Made by a program: the position numbers and the translations under genes. The notes beneath the pieces are model-generated. The model worked only from the letters and a program-made list of their open reading frames with translations. It searched no databases and was not told the DNA's origin. Of a stretch of DNA of 64,000 bases, positions 27,171 to 34,847 are shown in pieces. Numbering within the stretch: the first letter of the stretch is position 1; each line of letters starts with the position of its first letter. Source of the DNA: Antarctobacter heliothermus (GTDB lineage: Bacteria; Pseudomonadota; Alphaproteobacteria; Rhodobacterales; Rhodobacteraceae); NCBI RefSeq assembly GCF_900188425.1, contig NZ_FZON01000011.1:1-64000 (forward strand), given 5' to 3'.

Positions 27171-28256
27171 ATGATCCGGCTTGAAAAACGTCCCCAACCA
27201 TCGCGCCTCTGGACCATCCTCGCCCCCATTCTGGCCGTGCTGCTGACCATGTTCGTCGGCGGACTGCTGTTCGCCGCCCTTGGCGCCAACCCCTTCGAGG
27301 CGATCCGCACCATCTTCTGGGATCCGATCTTCAACGCGCAATTCGCGTCTTTCACCCGGCCGCAATTGCTGGTCAAGGCCGCGCCGCTGATCCTGATCGC
27401 CATCGGCCTCAGCATCGGGTTTCGCGCCGGGATCTGGAACATCGGAGCAGAGGGCCAATACATCATGGGCGCGATCTGCGGCGCCGCCGCCGGTCTGGCG
27501 CTTTACCCCTCCGAAAGCGTGCTGATCTTTCCGGCGATGGTTATCGCCGGGGCCTTTGGCGGCTGGGTCTGGGCGATGATCCCCGCCATCCTGAAAACCC
27601 GCGTCGGCACCAATGAAATCCTCGTGTCGCTGATGCTGGTCTATGTCGCCGAAACCATCCTCGGATCGGTCGCCACCGGCCTCCTGCGCAACCCCGAAGG
27701 CCGCGGCTTTCCCGGTTCACGCAACTTCAAACAATGGGACGCCGCCCACAACGCCGAGATCTTCGCAGGGACAGGCATGCACTGGGGCGTGGTCTTTGCC
27801 TTCATCGCGGTGATCGGCGCCTACGTTCTGCTGACCCGCCACATCCTTGGCTACAACATCCGCCTCACCGGCGAGGCGCCGCGCGCCGCGCGGTTCTCGG
27901 GTGTGCGCCCGGCGCGTATCGTGCTGATCTGCCTTGGACTTTCGGGCCTGCTGGCCGGGATGGCCGGGCTGTTCGAGGTCACCGGCCCTGCCGGCCAGAT
28001 CTCGATCGACTTCAACTCGGGCTACGGGTTCACCGCCATCATCGTGGCCTTCCTTGGCCGCCTCAATCCCATCGGCATCCTGCTCGCCGGGCTGCTGATG
28101 GCGCTGACCTATATCGGCGGCGAACTGGCGCAACTGATGCTCGGCGTGCCGGGTGCCTCGATCCAACTGTTCCAAGGGATGCTGCTGTTCTTCCTGCTGG
28201 GGGTGGATGTCTTCACCAACTACCGCCTGCGCATCGGCCGGAGGGAAATCGCATGA
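27171..28256 (+). CDS. ABC transporter permease, purine/nucleoside type (first subunit)
   Basis: A 361-residue inner-membrane permease of the BPD_transp_2 family with about 9-10 hydrophobic segments; FRAGIWNIGAEGQYIMGA and GTNEILVSLMLVYVA are family blocks. It pairs with the permease at 28360 to form the channel of the BMP-type importer. It starts 81 bases after the ATPase gene. The gene order ATPase, permease, permease, binding protein supports one transporter. Confidence 0.93.
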   Translation: MIRLEKRPQPSRLWTILAPILAVLLTMFVGGLLFAALGANPFEAIRTIFWDPIFNAQFASFTRPQLLVKAAPLILIAIGLSIGFRAGIWNIGAEGQYIMGAICGAAAGLALYPSESVLIFPAMVIAGAFGGWVWAMIPAILKTRVGTNEILVSLMLVYVAETILGSVATGLLRNPEGRGFPGSRNFKQWDAAHNAEIFAGTGMHWGVVFAFIAVIGAYVLLTRHILGYNIRLTGEAPRAARFSGVRPARIVLICLGLSGLLAGMAGLFEVTGPAGQISIDFNSGYGFTAIIVAFLGRLNPIGILLAGLLMALTYIGGELAQLMLGVPGASIQLFQGMLLFFLLGVDVFTNYRLRIGRREIA

Positions 28257-28270
28257 CCCGCAACACCCGT

Positions 28271-28331
28271 TTCTTCTGGCCAAAAATATCCCGGGGGGAA
28301 TGCGCCGCAGGCGCAGGGGGGCAGCGCCCCC
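28271..28331 (+). repeat. Composite palindromic element between the two permease genes
   Basis: The cleanest copy: core TTCTTCTGGCCAAAAATATC (28271-28290) then CCGGGGGG, hairpin TGCGCC-GCA-GGCGCA (28301-28315), and hairpin GGGGGC-AGC-GCCCCC (28317-28331). It fills most of the 103-base gap inside an otherwise tight operon. Confidence 0.8.
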
Positions 28332-28359
28332 TTGCCCCGGCTGACACAGGGGACACCGC

Positions 28360-29283
28360 ATGGACCTGAGCTCAATCAACCCCATCCTCCTGGTCGCCTC
28401 TATCATGGTCTCGGCGACACCGATCCTGCTGGCCGCCATCGGTGAAATGGTGGTGGAAAAGTCCGGCGTCCTGAACCTCGGGGTCGAGGGCATGATGATC
28501 ACCGGCGCGGTGGTCGGCTTTGCCGTGGCGGTCAATTCCACCTCGCCCGCCGCCGGTTTCCTGGCCGCCGCCGTCGCAGGCGCGCTGTTGTCGCTGGCCT
28601 TTGGCGTGCTGACCCAATTCCTGCTGTCCAATCAGGTCGCGACCGGCCTTGGTCTGACGCTGGTGGGTCTGGGCATGTCCAGCCTGATCGGCAAACCCTA
28701 TGAGGGCATGAAAAGCCCCACCTTGCCAAAACTGGACATTCCCCTGCTCTCGGACCTGCCCGTTGTGGGGCGGATGCTGTTCAGCCACGATCTGATGGTC
28801 TACCTCAGCCTTGTGCTTGTCGCTCTTGTCTGGGCCTTCCTGAAATACACCCGCGCCGGGCTGATCCTGCGCGCGGTGGGCGAAAGCCACGACAGCGCCC
28901 ATGCACTGGGCTACAAGGTGGTGCGCATCCGCCTGATCGCCATCCTGTTCGGCGGCGCCTGCGCGGGACTTGGCGGGGCCTACCTCAGCCTTGTGCGGGT
29001 GCCGCAATGGACCGAGGGCATGACCGCTGGCGCAGGCTGGATCGCGCTGGCCATCGTGGTCTTTGCCAGCTGGCGCGCGGGCCGCGTCGCCATTGGCGCA
29101 TACCTCTTTGGCGGCGTCACCGTACTGCAACTGAACCTGCAGGCCGCTGGCGCGGATGTGCCGGTCGCGCTGTTGTCGGCCTCACCCTATCTTGTCACGA
29201 TCATCGTTCTGGTGATCATCTCGGCCTTGGGCGCACATGGCGCACCCGCCTCGCTGGGCCGACCATTCCACGCCTCATCCTGA
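28360..29283 (+). CDS. ABC transporter permease, purine/nucleoside type (second subunit)
   Basis: A 307-residue integral membrane protein with about 8-9 hydrophobic segments; GEMVVEKSGVLNLGVEGMM and TRAGLILRAVGESHDSAHALG are typical of the second permease of BMP/nucleoside importers. It follows the first permease with only the palindromic element between them. Together they form the heterodimeric membrane channel. Confidence 0.93.
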   Translation: MDLSSINPILLVASIMVSATPILLAAIGEMVVEKSGVLNLGVEGMMITGAVVGFAVAVNSTSPAAGFLAAAVAGALLSLAFGVLTQFLLSNQVATGLGLTLVGLGMSSLIGKPYEGMKSPTLPKLDIPLLSDLPVVGRMLFSHDLMVYLSLVLVALVWAFLKYTRAGLILRAVGESHDSAHALGYKVVRIRLIAILFGGACAGLGGAYLSLVRVPQWTEGMTAGAGWIALAIVVFASWRAGRVAIGAYLFGGVTVLQLNLQAAGADVPVALLSASPYLVTIIVLVIISALGAHGAPASLGRPFHASS

Positions 29284-29327
29284 GGCCAATAGTCACTCTT
29301 AAAAAACCACTCCAACAGGGGAACATC

Positions 29328-30404
29328 ATGAAAAGAAGAACGCTCCTTTCGACCGCAGCCCTCGCGCTGACCCTTGGCTTTGGCACCGCCGCTGCCGCAC
29401 AGGACGTCACCGCCGGTTTCATTTACGTCGGCCCGATCGGCGACGGCGGCTGGACCTATGAGCACGACAAGGGCCGCCTTGCCGTCGAAGATGCCTTTGG
29501 CGACAAGGTCAAGACGATCTACCAGGAAAGCGTCCCCGAGGGCGCCGACTCTGAGCGCGCAATAACCCAGATGGCCCTGTCCGGCGCCGACATCATCTTT
29601 ACCACCTCGTTCGGCTACATGGACCCGACCGTTTCCGTGGCTGCGAAATTCCCGAACGTGAAGTTCGAACATGCCACCGGATACAAGACCGCCGACAACG
29701 TGTCCGTCTATTCGGCCCGTTTCTACGAAGGCCGCGCCATTCAGGGCCATATCGCCGGGTCGATGACCAAGACCAACAAGATCGGCTACATCGCCTCCTA
29801 CCCGATCCCCGAGGTCATTCGCGGCATCAACTCCGCCTACATCCACGCCAAAAAGGTGAACCCGGATGTGGAATTCTCGGTCATCTGGGCCTTCACCTGG
29901 TTCGACCCGGCCAAAGAGGCGGACGCCGCCCGCGCGCTGATCGAAAACGGCGCTGACGTGATCCTGCAGCACACTGATTCCACCGCACCGCAGGCCGCCG
30001 CCGCCGATGCGGGCAACGTCATCACCTTTGGCCAGGCCTCTGACATGGGCGACTATGCCCCCATGCCGCGCGTCTCGTCGATCATCGACAACTGGGCGCC
30101 CTACTACATCGACCGCGTACAGGCGGTGATGGACGGCACGTGGGAATCGAAAGACACATGGGACGGCATCGGCCCGGGCATGGTCGGCATCGGTGAAATC
30201 TCTGACGCGGTACCGGCAGAGGTCAAAGAGCAGGCGCTGGCGCTCAAGGATGCCATCGCGGCGGGCGACTATCACCCCTTCACCGGCCCGCTGAACAAGG
30301 CGGACGGTTCGGTCTGGCTGGCCGACGGCGAAGTGGCCGATGACGGCACGCTGCTGGGCATGGATTTCTACGTCGAAGGCATCACCGGCGACATCCCGAA
30401 ATAA
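29328..30404 (+). CDS. BMP-family substrate-binding protein
   Basis: The 358-residue precursor has a signal peptide (MKRRTLL to AAAAQ) and the BMP/PnrA fold: VGPIGDGGWTYEHDKGR, ALSGADIIFTTSFGY, FEHATGYKT, IGYIASYPIPEVIRGINS and HTDSTAPQAAA. BMP proteins capture nucleosides or purines; the nearby xdhABC genes make a purine base the best guess. AGGGG lies before the ATG. It ends just before a strong terminator, so it closes the operon. Confidence 0.94.
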   Translation: MKRRTLLSTAALALTLGFGTAAAAQDVTAGFIYVGPIGDGGWTYEHDKGRLAVEDAFGDKVKTIYQESVPEGADSERAITQMALSGADIIFTTSFGYMDPTVSVAAKFPNVKFEHATGYKTADNVSVYSARFYEGRAIQGHIAGSMTKTNKIGYIASYPIPEVIRGINSAYIHAKKVNPDVEFSVIWAFTWFDPAKEADAARALIENGADVILQHTDSTAPQAAAADAGNVITFGQASDMGDYAPMPRVSSIIDNWAPYYIDRVQAVMDGTWESKDTWDGIGPGMVGIGEISDAVPAEVKEQALALKDAIAAGDYHPFTGPLNKADGSVWLADGEVADDGTLLGMDFYVEGITGDIPK

Positions 30405-30430
30405 GCCGGATCTTCCTCGCGAAACCACAT

Positions 30431-30457
30431 AGGCCCCGCATCATGCGGGGCCTTTTT
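30431..30457 (+). terminator. Rho-independent terminator after the purine operon
   Basis: AGGCCCCGCA-TCA-TGCGGGGCCT (30431-30453) is a perfect 10-bp stem with a three-base loop and a run of T's. It ends the transport operon; the convergent gene at 30477 could also use the stem, though no U-tract exists in that direction. Confidence 0.92.
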
Positions 30458-30476
30458 CTGCCAACCGACCTGACGT

Positions 30477-31583
30477 TCAGTGCGGCGGCAGGTCCGTCAG
30501 CCGGGTCAATCCGTCATAGAAGGCATAATGAGGCATCTCGATCGAGTCCCGTGTCAGGATCATCTCGTCCGATACCGCATCCCAGACTTTTTGCGCCGGC
30601 TCACCCGGCCAGACGTCCACCTTCTGCAAACTCAATGAAATCGTCGGGAAATCCGCGCGACCATTGGGATACAGCCCCCCGGCGTTGTAGCGCTTTGCCC
30701 GTTCAAGAAAGAACCCGAAGGTGCTGTCACTGATCACGCAGACATGCTGTGAGCGCCGCTCACCATCCATGCGGATCACCCAGGATGTCTCATCGACATA
30801 GCCCACACGCTCCCCCGGCTCTGCCGCGTCGCGCAGTTTCTTCAGATGCGCCGCAGCGTCCGATAGGGCGACATCGACCCCACGATGCACCAGGTAGGCG
30901 TTCTCACATAGGTGAACCAGATTGGTCTTGAGGATCTTCTCCGGTGCCTTTGCTGCCGAAACCGCCACATTCGCCATCAACGCCTCGGCCAACGACTGGA
31001 TACGGAACATGCTTTCCCCGGGTGTCTCCAGGATCCGCGCGTACAGGAAATCGTTCAGCGCCTCGACGTTGTCATCGGTGGTCAGCTTGATGTCGAAATA
31101 GCCCTCGGCCGCTGTCAACGCGATGCGAAAGGCGTTTTCGACATCCCCTGCCGGATAGCTGCCTCCGGCCGGCAAGTTCAGGCTGGGTGCATGGAATCCC
31201 AGAATGCCGCCCGGTTCGATGCTGCGCGACGGAAACCGGACTGCCAATGTCCCTTCCTGTACGCCGCCGCCCAGCCAGGCAATCGCACAGGCGGATTCGC
31301 AGCGGTCGCCATCGACCACGCGGGTGTGCATCTGCGAATTCCAGATCGCGTTGAACATGGCGATCCCTTCCAGCAGCGACCCGCCGGGGCTGTCCAGACA
31401 CAGCGAGGCCCCCGCCGACCCGTAAGTGTTCAACGCATCGATCTTGGCCGCATCGCCCGTGGCCACCTTCCCGGTGAATTTATAACTGCACTCCGCGTCG
31501 AAACCGCCTAGTTCCACGATCTCGCCGCAAAACGCCTGTCCTGCCGTCAGGGTCAACGCCAGAACCCAGTGTCCAATCTTCAT
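30477..31583 (-). CDS. Secreted ClpP/crotonase-fold protein (COG3904-like), paralogue of the gene at 7879
   Basis: The 368-residue precursor has a signal peptide ending near AFCG. Its motifs are SPGGS (65-69), CESAC (95-99) and GFHAPS (129-134); Ser97 and His131 are 34 residues apart, the same as in the protein at 7879, and SPGGS to Ser is 32 in both. The C-terminal part differs between the two. A periplasmic peptidase is likely but not proven; some family members may be inactive. AGGAAAGG precedes the ATG region. Confidence 0.75.
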   Translation of the reverse strand: MKIGHWVLALTLTAGQAFCGEIVELGGFDAECSYKFTGKVATGDAAKIDALNTYGSAGASLCLDSPGGSLLEGIAMFNAIWNSQMHTRVVDGDRCESACAIAWLGGGVQEGTLAVRFPSRSIEPGGILGFHAPSLNLPAGGSYPAGDVENAFRIALTAAEGYFDIKLTTDDNVEALNDFLYARILETPGESMFRIQSLAEALMANVAVSAAKAPEKILKTNLVHLCENAYLVHRGVDVALSDAAAHLKKLRDAAEPGERVGYVDETSWVIRMDGERRSQHVCVISDSTFGFFLERAKRYNAGGLYPNGRADFPTISLSLQKVDVWPGEPAQKVWDAVSDEMILTRDSIEMPHYAFYDGLTRLTDLPPH

Positions 31584-31682
31584 CTGTCATGCCTTTCCTG
31601 AGGATCCGGCCCTCCAGACTAGGCAAGCCCCCGGCATCGGCCAAGGAAAACATGCATGTTCCGTGCTGATTGCAAGGCGGGT

Positions 31683-32189
31683 TCAGCAGTCCCCCACATC
31701 CGCCAGTGTCACATAGCCCCATTTGTCCAACTGGCCCAAAACGCTATCCAACGCAGCCCGCTGGCGGTCGCCCGCCACGCAGCCCAGCGCCGTCACCACC
31801 GTCCCGTCTCGCGTCAGGGCGACCTCACCGGCGCTTGTGTCCAGAAAGGCCTGCATGGGGGTGATGTCGCGGTAGACCACCACGGTCACATGGCCGATGT
31901 CCGGCGGGTTGCGGCTGGAGATCGTCGTCAGCGTCGTGCTGGCCACGGTCTTGCCCAGCAGATAGACCACCTTGTCGCTCAGGGTGCTGATGTCTGCAAT
32001 ATCCGGATCACCAATCGACAGTTCGGAAAACGGCACGGCAAAGTCCAGGGTGACGGCGTGTCCGGCCTGCACCTCGACGGTTTCCCCCGCCCCCATGACC
32101 TTGAATGACGCCTCCTGCGCCAGAACCGGGGCGCACAGGCCAAGGCTGAAGACGACACCGCAGGCTGCGGAGAAAAGCAATTTGTTCAT
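31683..32189 (-). CDS. Secreted protein with pilus-assembly/secretin N-terminal-like domain
   Basis: A 168-residue precursor with a signal peptide (MNKLLFSAACG to VLAQ). The mature part begins with VEVQAGHAVTLDFAVPFSELSIGDPDIADI and continues with VVYLLGK and ASTTLTTI, the pattern of the CpaC/RcpA N-terminal region (T2SS-T3SS pilus N domain). It lacks the secretin barrel, and no pilus genes are near, so it is a stand-alone domain. Start fixed by GGAGGG upstream of ATG 32189. Confidence 0.75.
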   Translation of the reverse strand: MNKLLFSAACGVVFSLGLCAPVLAQEASFKVMGAGETVEVQAGHAVTLDFAVPFSELSIGDPDIADISTLSDKVVYLLGKTVASTTLTTISSRNPPDIGHVTVVVYRDITPMQAFLDTSAGEVALTRDGTVVTALGCVAGDRQRAALDSVLGQLDKWGYVTLADVGDC

Positions 32190-32302
32190 AAGACCCTCCT
32201 GAAAAAGCGTCGCACGGGCCACGGGGGTCCGTACATGCGGTCAGCCTGCCGAATGGTCATTACTGCGTAAAGCATGGAAAACCTGACGCCCCGGGGGCGG
32301 TC

Positions 32303-33031
32303 CTAGGGCAGCCGCCGCGCGGACCTCACGTCCAGCGCCCCCAGCACGTTGCACCCCAACGTCGTGCGCAGCGCGCCAATCAGCTGATCCACGGTTTCCG
32401 CGCTCACATAGTGCCCGCCGGTGCGGTCCGCCAGACAGCGCGCCACCGTGGTGCCAGCGGGATCATCCGGTTTGGCCCAGTCGAAATGATCGCTGCGCAC
32501 CTTGAAACCGATGACATGCACCGTCAGCCCCGGCGCGATGGCGGCAATTTCGGCGGCCAACACGCAAGGCGCGCCGCCGCAGGTTTCCTTGCCGTCCGTC
32601 ACCAGCACGACGGTGCCCGATTGCCGGGTATAATCCAGCGTTTCCGCCGCCCGCCGCACGCTCTCGGTCAGTGAGGTGCCCCCGGCGGGCCGCAGCGCGT
32701 CCACATCCGCCAGGATGCGCGGCCCCGCCTGCCATTGCGGGGCAAAGCGCAGATCGGTGTTGGCGCAGGTGCGGTCGCCGGACGGCCCGTAGATCACCAG
32801 ACCCAGCCGCCGCACCGTCGCGATAGAGGGGATCGCCCGCCGCATCGCCGCGCGCGCCTCGGAGATGCGCGGCACGCCGATGGCGTTGTAGCCGATCTCG
32901 GCCATGCTGCCAGAGCCGTCAAAGACGATCATCGCGTCTTCGGTACAGCTTTCCCCGGCGCCCGTCGCAGCGGCGACACTCAGGGAAGCTGCCAGACAGA
33001 CCGCACCAGCCATGTAGGAAAAGGGACGCAT
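32303..33031 (-). CDS. Secreted von Willebrand factor A domain protein
   Basis: A 242-residue precursor: signal peptide to about residue 25, then a vWA domain with the MIDAS motif DGSGS (38-42), a second metal-loop Thr region (GGTSLTESV) and LVTDGKET. It may bind ligands through a divalent metal in the periplasm or outside the cell. It lies 113 bases upstream of the previous gene on the same strand. The long upstream open frame is not used; GAGGA supports ATG 33031. Confidence 0.85.
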   Translation of the reverse strand: MRPFSYMAGAVCLAASLSVAAATGAGESCTEDAMIVFDGSGSMAEIGYNAIGVPRISEARAAMRRAIPSIATVRRLGLVIYGPSGDRTCANTDLRFAPQWQAGPRILADVDALRPAGGTSLTESVRRAAETLDYTRQSGTVVLVTDGKETCGGAPCVLAAEIAAIAPGLTVHVIGFKVRSDHFDWAKPDDPAGTTVARCLADRTGGHYVSAETVDQLIGALRTTLGCNVLGALDVRSARRLP

Positions 33032-33184
33032 CGGCAGGGTTCCTCTCTGGGCCAGCATGGCAGGCACTTGGCCCCCTGTCGAGTAACAGCCGCGTGCCGA
33101 CCACCCGACCAAGGTCGTGCAGCGCCATGCGGCGACGGGACAAATCCGCTTTGCCTGCCGCCCCTGTCGTGTCAGGGTCCGTCC

Positions 33185-34114
33185 ATGACCCTGACAACCC
33201 TTTCGGGCGACACGCCCGCGCCCTTCGCCTTTGGCTGCATGCAATTCGGGGGCCGCGCGTCGGACACCGACAGCCGCGCCATGTTCGACGCCTGCCGCGC
33301 CGCCGGCATCCGTCATTTCGACACGGCCTATGTCTACACCGATGGCCAGTCGGAACAGATGCTGGGCCGCTATGCCGAAGCCGAGCGTGAAAACCTGTTC
33401 ATCGCCACCAAGGCCAAATTCACCTGCGGCGCCAGCCGCGACAATATCCTTGCCTCGCTGGACGAAAGCCGCGCCCGCCTGAACATGGAGGTGATCGACC
33501 TCTATTACATGCACCGCTGGGACGGCGACACGCCGCTGGACGAGACGTTCGAGACGCTGGCCACGCTGCAATCGGACGGCAAGATCCGCTATATCGGCGT
33601 GTCCAACTACGCCGCTTGGCAGGTGATGAAGGCACAAGGCGTGGCCGCCCGTTACGGCACCCGCATCGACGTGATCCAACCGATGTACAATCTTGTGAAA
33701 CGGCAGGCAGAGGTCGAAATCCTGCCCATGTGCGCCTCCGAAGGCATCCTGGCCGTACCCTACTCGCCGCTGGGCGGCGGACTGTTGACCGGCAAATACG
33801 CGGGCGGCGGCACCGGACGCCTGACCGAGGACACGCGCTATGCCAGCCGCTATGGCCGCCCGGAAATGCATGAAACCGCGCAGGCGCTGACGGATCTGGC
33901 AACCGAGCTGGGCACGGACCCGGCAACACTGGCCGTGGCCTGGGTCGCGGCCCACACCGCAGGCCCCGCCCCGATCCTGTCCGCCCGCACCGCCGAACAG
34001 CTGGCGCCCTCGCTGGCCGGAATGCGCTACCCGATGGATGACGCGCTCTATACCCGCCTCTGCGCGCTCAGCCCCACGCCGCCTCCGGCCACGGACCGGC
34101 TGGAAGAGGCCTGA
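33185..34114 (+). CDS. Aldo/keto reductase
   Basis: A 309-residue NADPH-dependent TIM-barrel oxidoreductase. Catalytic residues sit in HFDTAYVY (Asp, Tyr), ATKAKF (Lys) and YYMHRWD (His), with IGVSNYA and PYSPLGGGLLTGKY as further family blocks and SARTAEQL near the cofactor site. The substrate is not evident. Its stop codon is inside the first unit of a 12-base tandem repeat. Confidence 0.93.
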   Translation: MTLTTLSGDTPAPFAFGCMQFGGRASDTDSRAMFDACRAAGIRHFDTAYVYTDGQSEQMLGRYAEAERENLFIATKAKFTCGASRDNILASLDESRARLNMEVIDLYYMHRWDGDTPLDETFETLATLQSDGKIRYIGVSNYAAWQVMKAQGVAARYGTRIDVIQPMYNLVKRQAEVEILPMCASEGILAVPYSPLGGGLLTGKYAGGGTGRLTEDTRYASRYGRPEMHETAQALTDLATELGTDPATLAVAWVAAHTAGPAPILSARTAEQLAPSLAGMRYPMDDALYTRLCALSPTPPPATDRLEEA

Positions 34115-34170
34115 ACAGGAGTCTGAACTGGGGCCTGAACTGGGGCCTGAACTGGGGCCCGAACAGGGGC
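34111..34170 (+). repeat. Five 12-base tandem repeats at the end of the aldo/keto reductase gene
   Basis: CTGAACAGGAGT, three exact CTGAACTGGGGC units and CCGAACAGGGGC run head to tail over 60 bases. The first unit contains the reductase TGA. The outer units are diverged and the three central ones identical, as expected for slippage growth. It fills the space between two convergent genes. Confidence 0.92.
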
Positions 34171-34178
34171 ATTGGCGC

Positions 34179-34847
34179 TCAGCGCCAGTCCACCACCTCA
34201 TCCAGCGGTGCGCGGTCTGTCCTGAACCTGTTTGCCGGGTGATCCGGGGCGGCGTAGCCCAGCGCGATCCCGCACAGAAGGTCGCGATCTTCGGCAATGC
34301 CGTAGCGGTCTCGCACAAACGGCGCTAACCCGGCCACAGAGGCCATGGCGCAACTGGCCACGCCCCGCGCCTGCAACGCCAGCAAGACGCCCGTCACATA
34401 GGCCCCGCAATCCAGCACGCCATAAGTCCCCAGCGCCTTTGGCGTTGTGATCAACAGGAAATGCGGTGCGCCGAACAGGCGAAAGTTCTCCCGCATCTGT
34501 CGCCCCGATGCCGCACGGTCGCCCCTCTGCACCCCCACCGCATCATACAACTGCCAGCCACAGATGCTGCGCCGGTCTTTGTAGACGCCCTCATAGCGGG
34601 CCGGAAACGGAATATCGCTGTGATGCGCCGCCTCTGCCACATGGTCATAGAGCGCATCGGCAAATGACGCCGTTTCCTCCTGCGACAGCGCGATCACCTG
34701 CCAGGGCTGGGAATTGCACCAGCTTGGCACCTTTTGCGCATCGCTCAAGGCCGCGTCGATCACCGCGCGCGGCACCGGGTCGCTCAGAAACCCCCGGCAG
34801 GAAAACCGCGCGCCCAACAGATCGGCAAATGTCTCATCCACGCTCAC
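34179..34847 (-). CDS. Nitroreductase family protein
   Basis: A 222-residue FMN-dependent NAD(P)H nitroreductase: RFSCRGFLSDPV (FMN phosphate contact), PSWCNSQPWQVIAL, GVLDCGAYVTGVLLALQARG and LLCGIALGYA are family blocks. These enzymes form homodimers and reduce nitro compounds, quinones or related acceptors. Its ATG overlaps the stop of the CoA-transferase gene by four bases, so the two form an operon. Confidence 0.92.
   Translation of the reverse strand: MSVDETFADLLGARFSCRGFLSDPVPRAVIDAALSDAQKVPSWCNSQPWQVIALSQEETASFADALYDHVAEAAHHSDIPFPARYEGVYKDRRSICGWQLYDAVGVQRGDRAASGRQMRENFRLFGAPHFLLITTPKALGTYGVLDCGAYVTGVLLALQARGVASCAMASVAGLAPFVRDRYGIAEDRDLLCGIALGYAAPDHPANRFRTDRAPLDEVVDWR

Noticed and set aside
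31683-32222. An upstream start giving an 11-residue longer protein
   Set aside because: ATG 32189 has GGAGGG and begins a proper signal peptide; the longer form would bury it.
34111-34170. A CRISPR array
   Set aside because: The 12-base units are contiguous, without spacers, and no cas genes are present.
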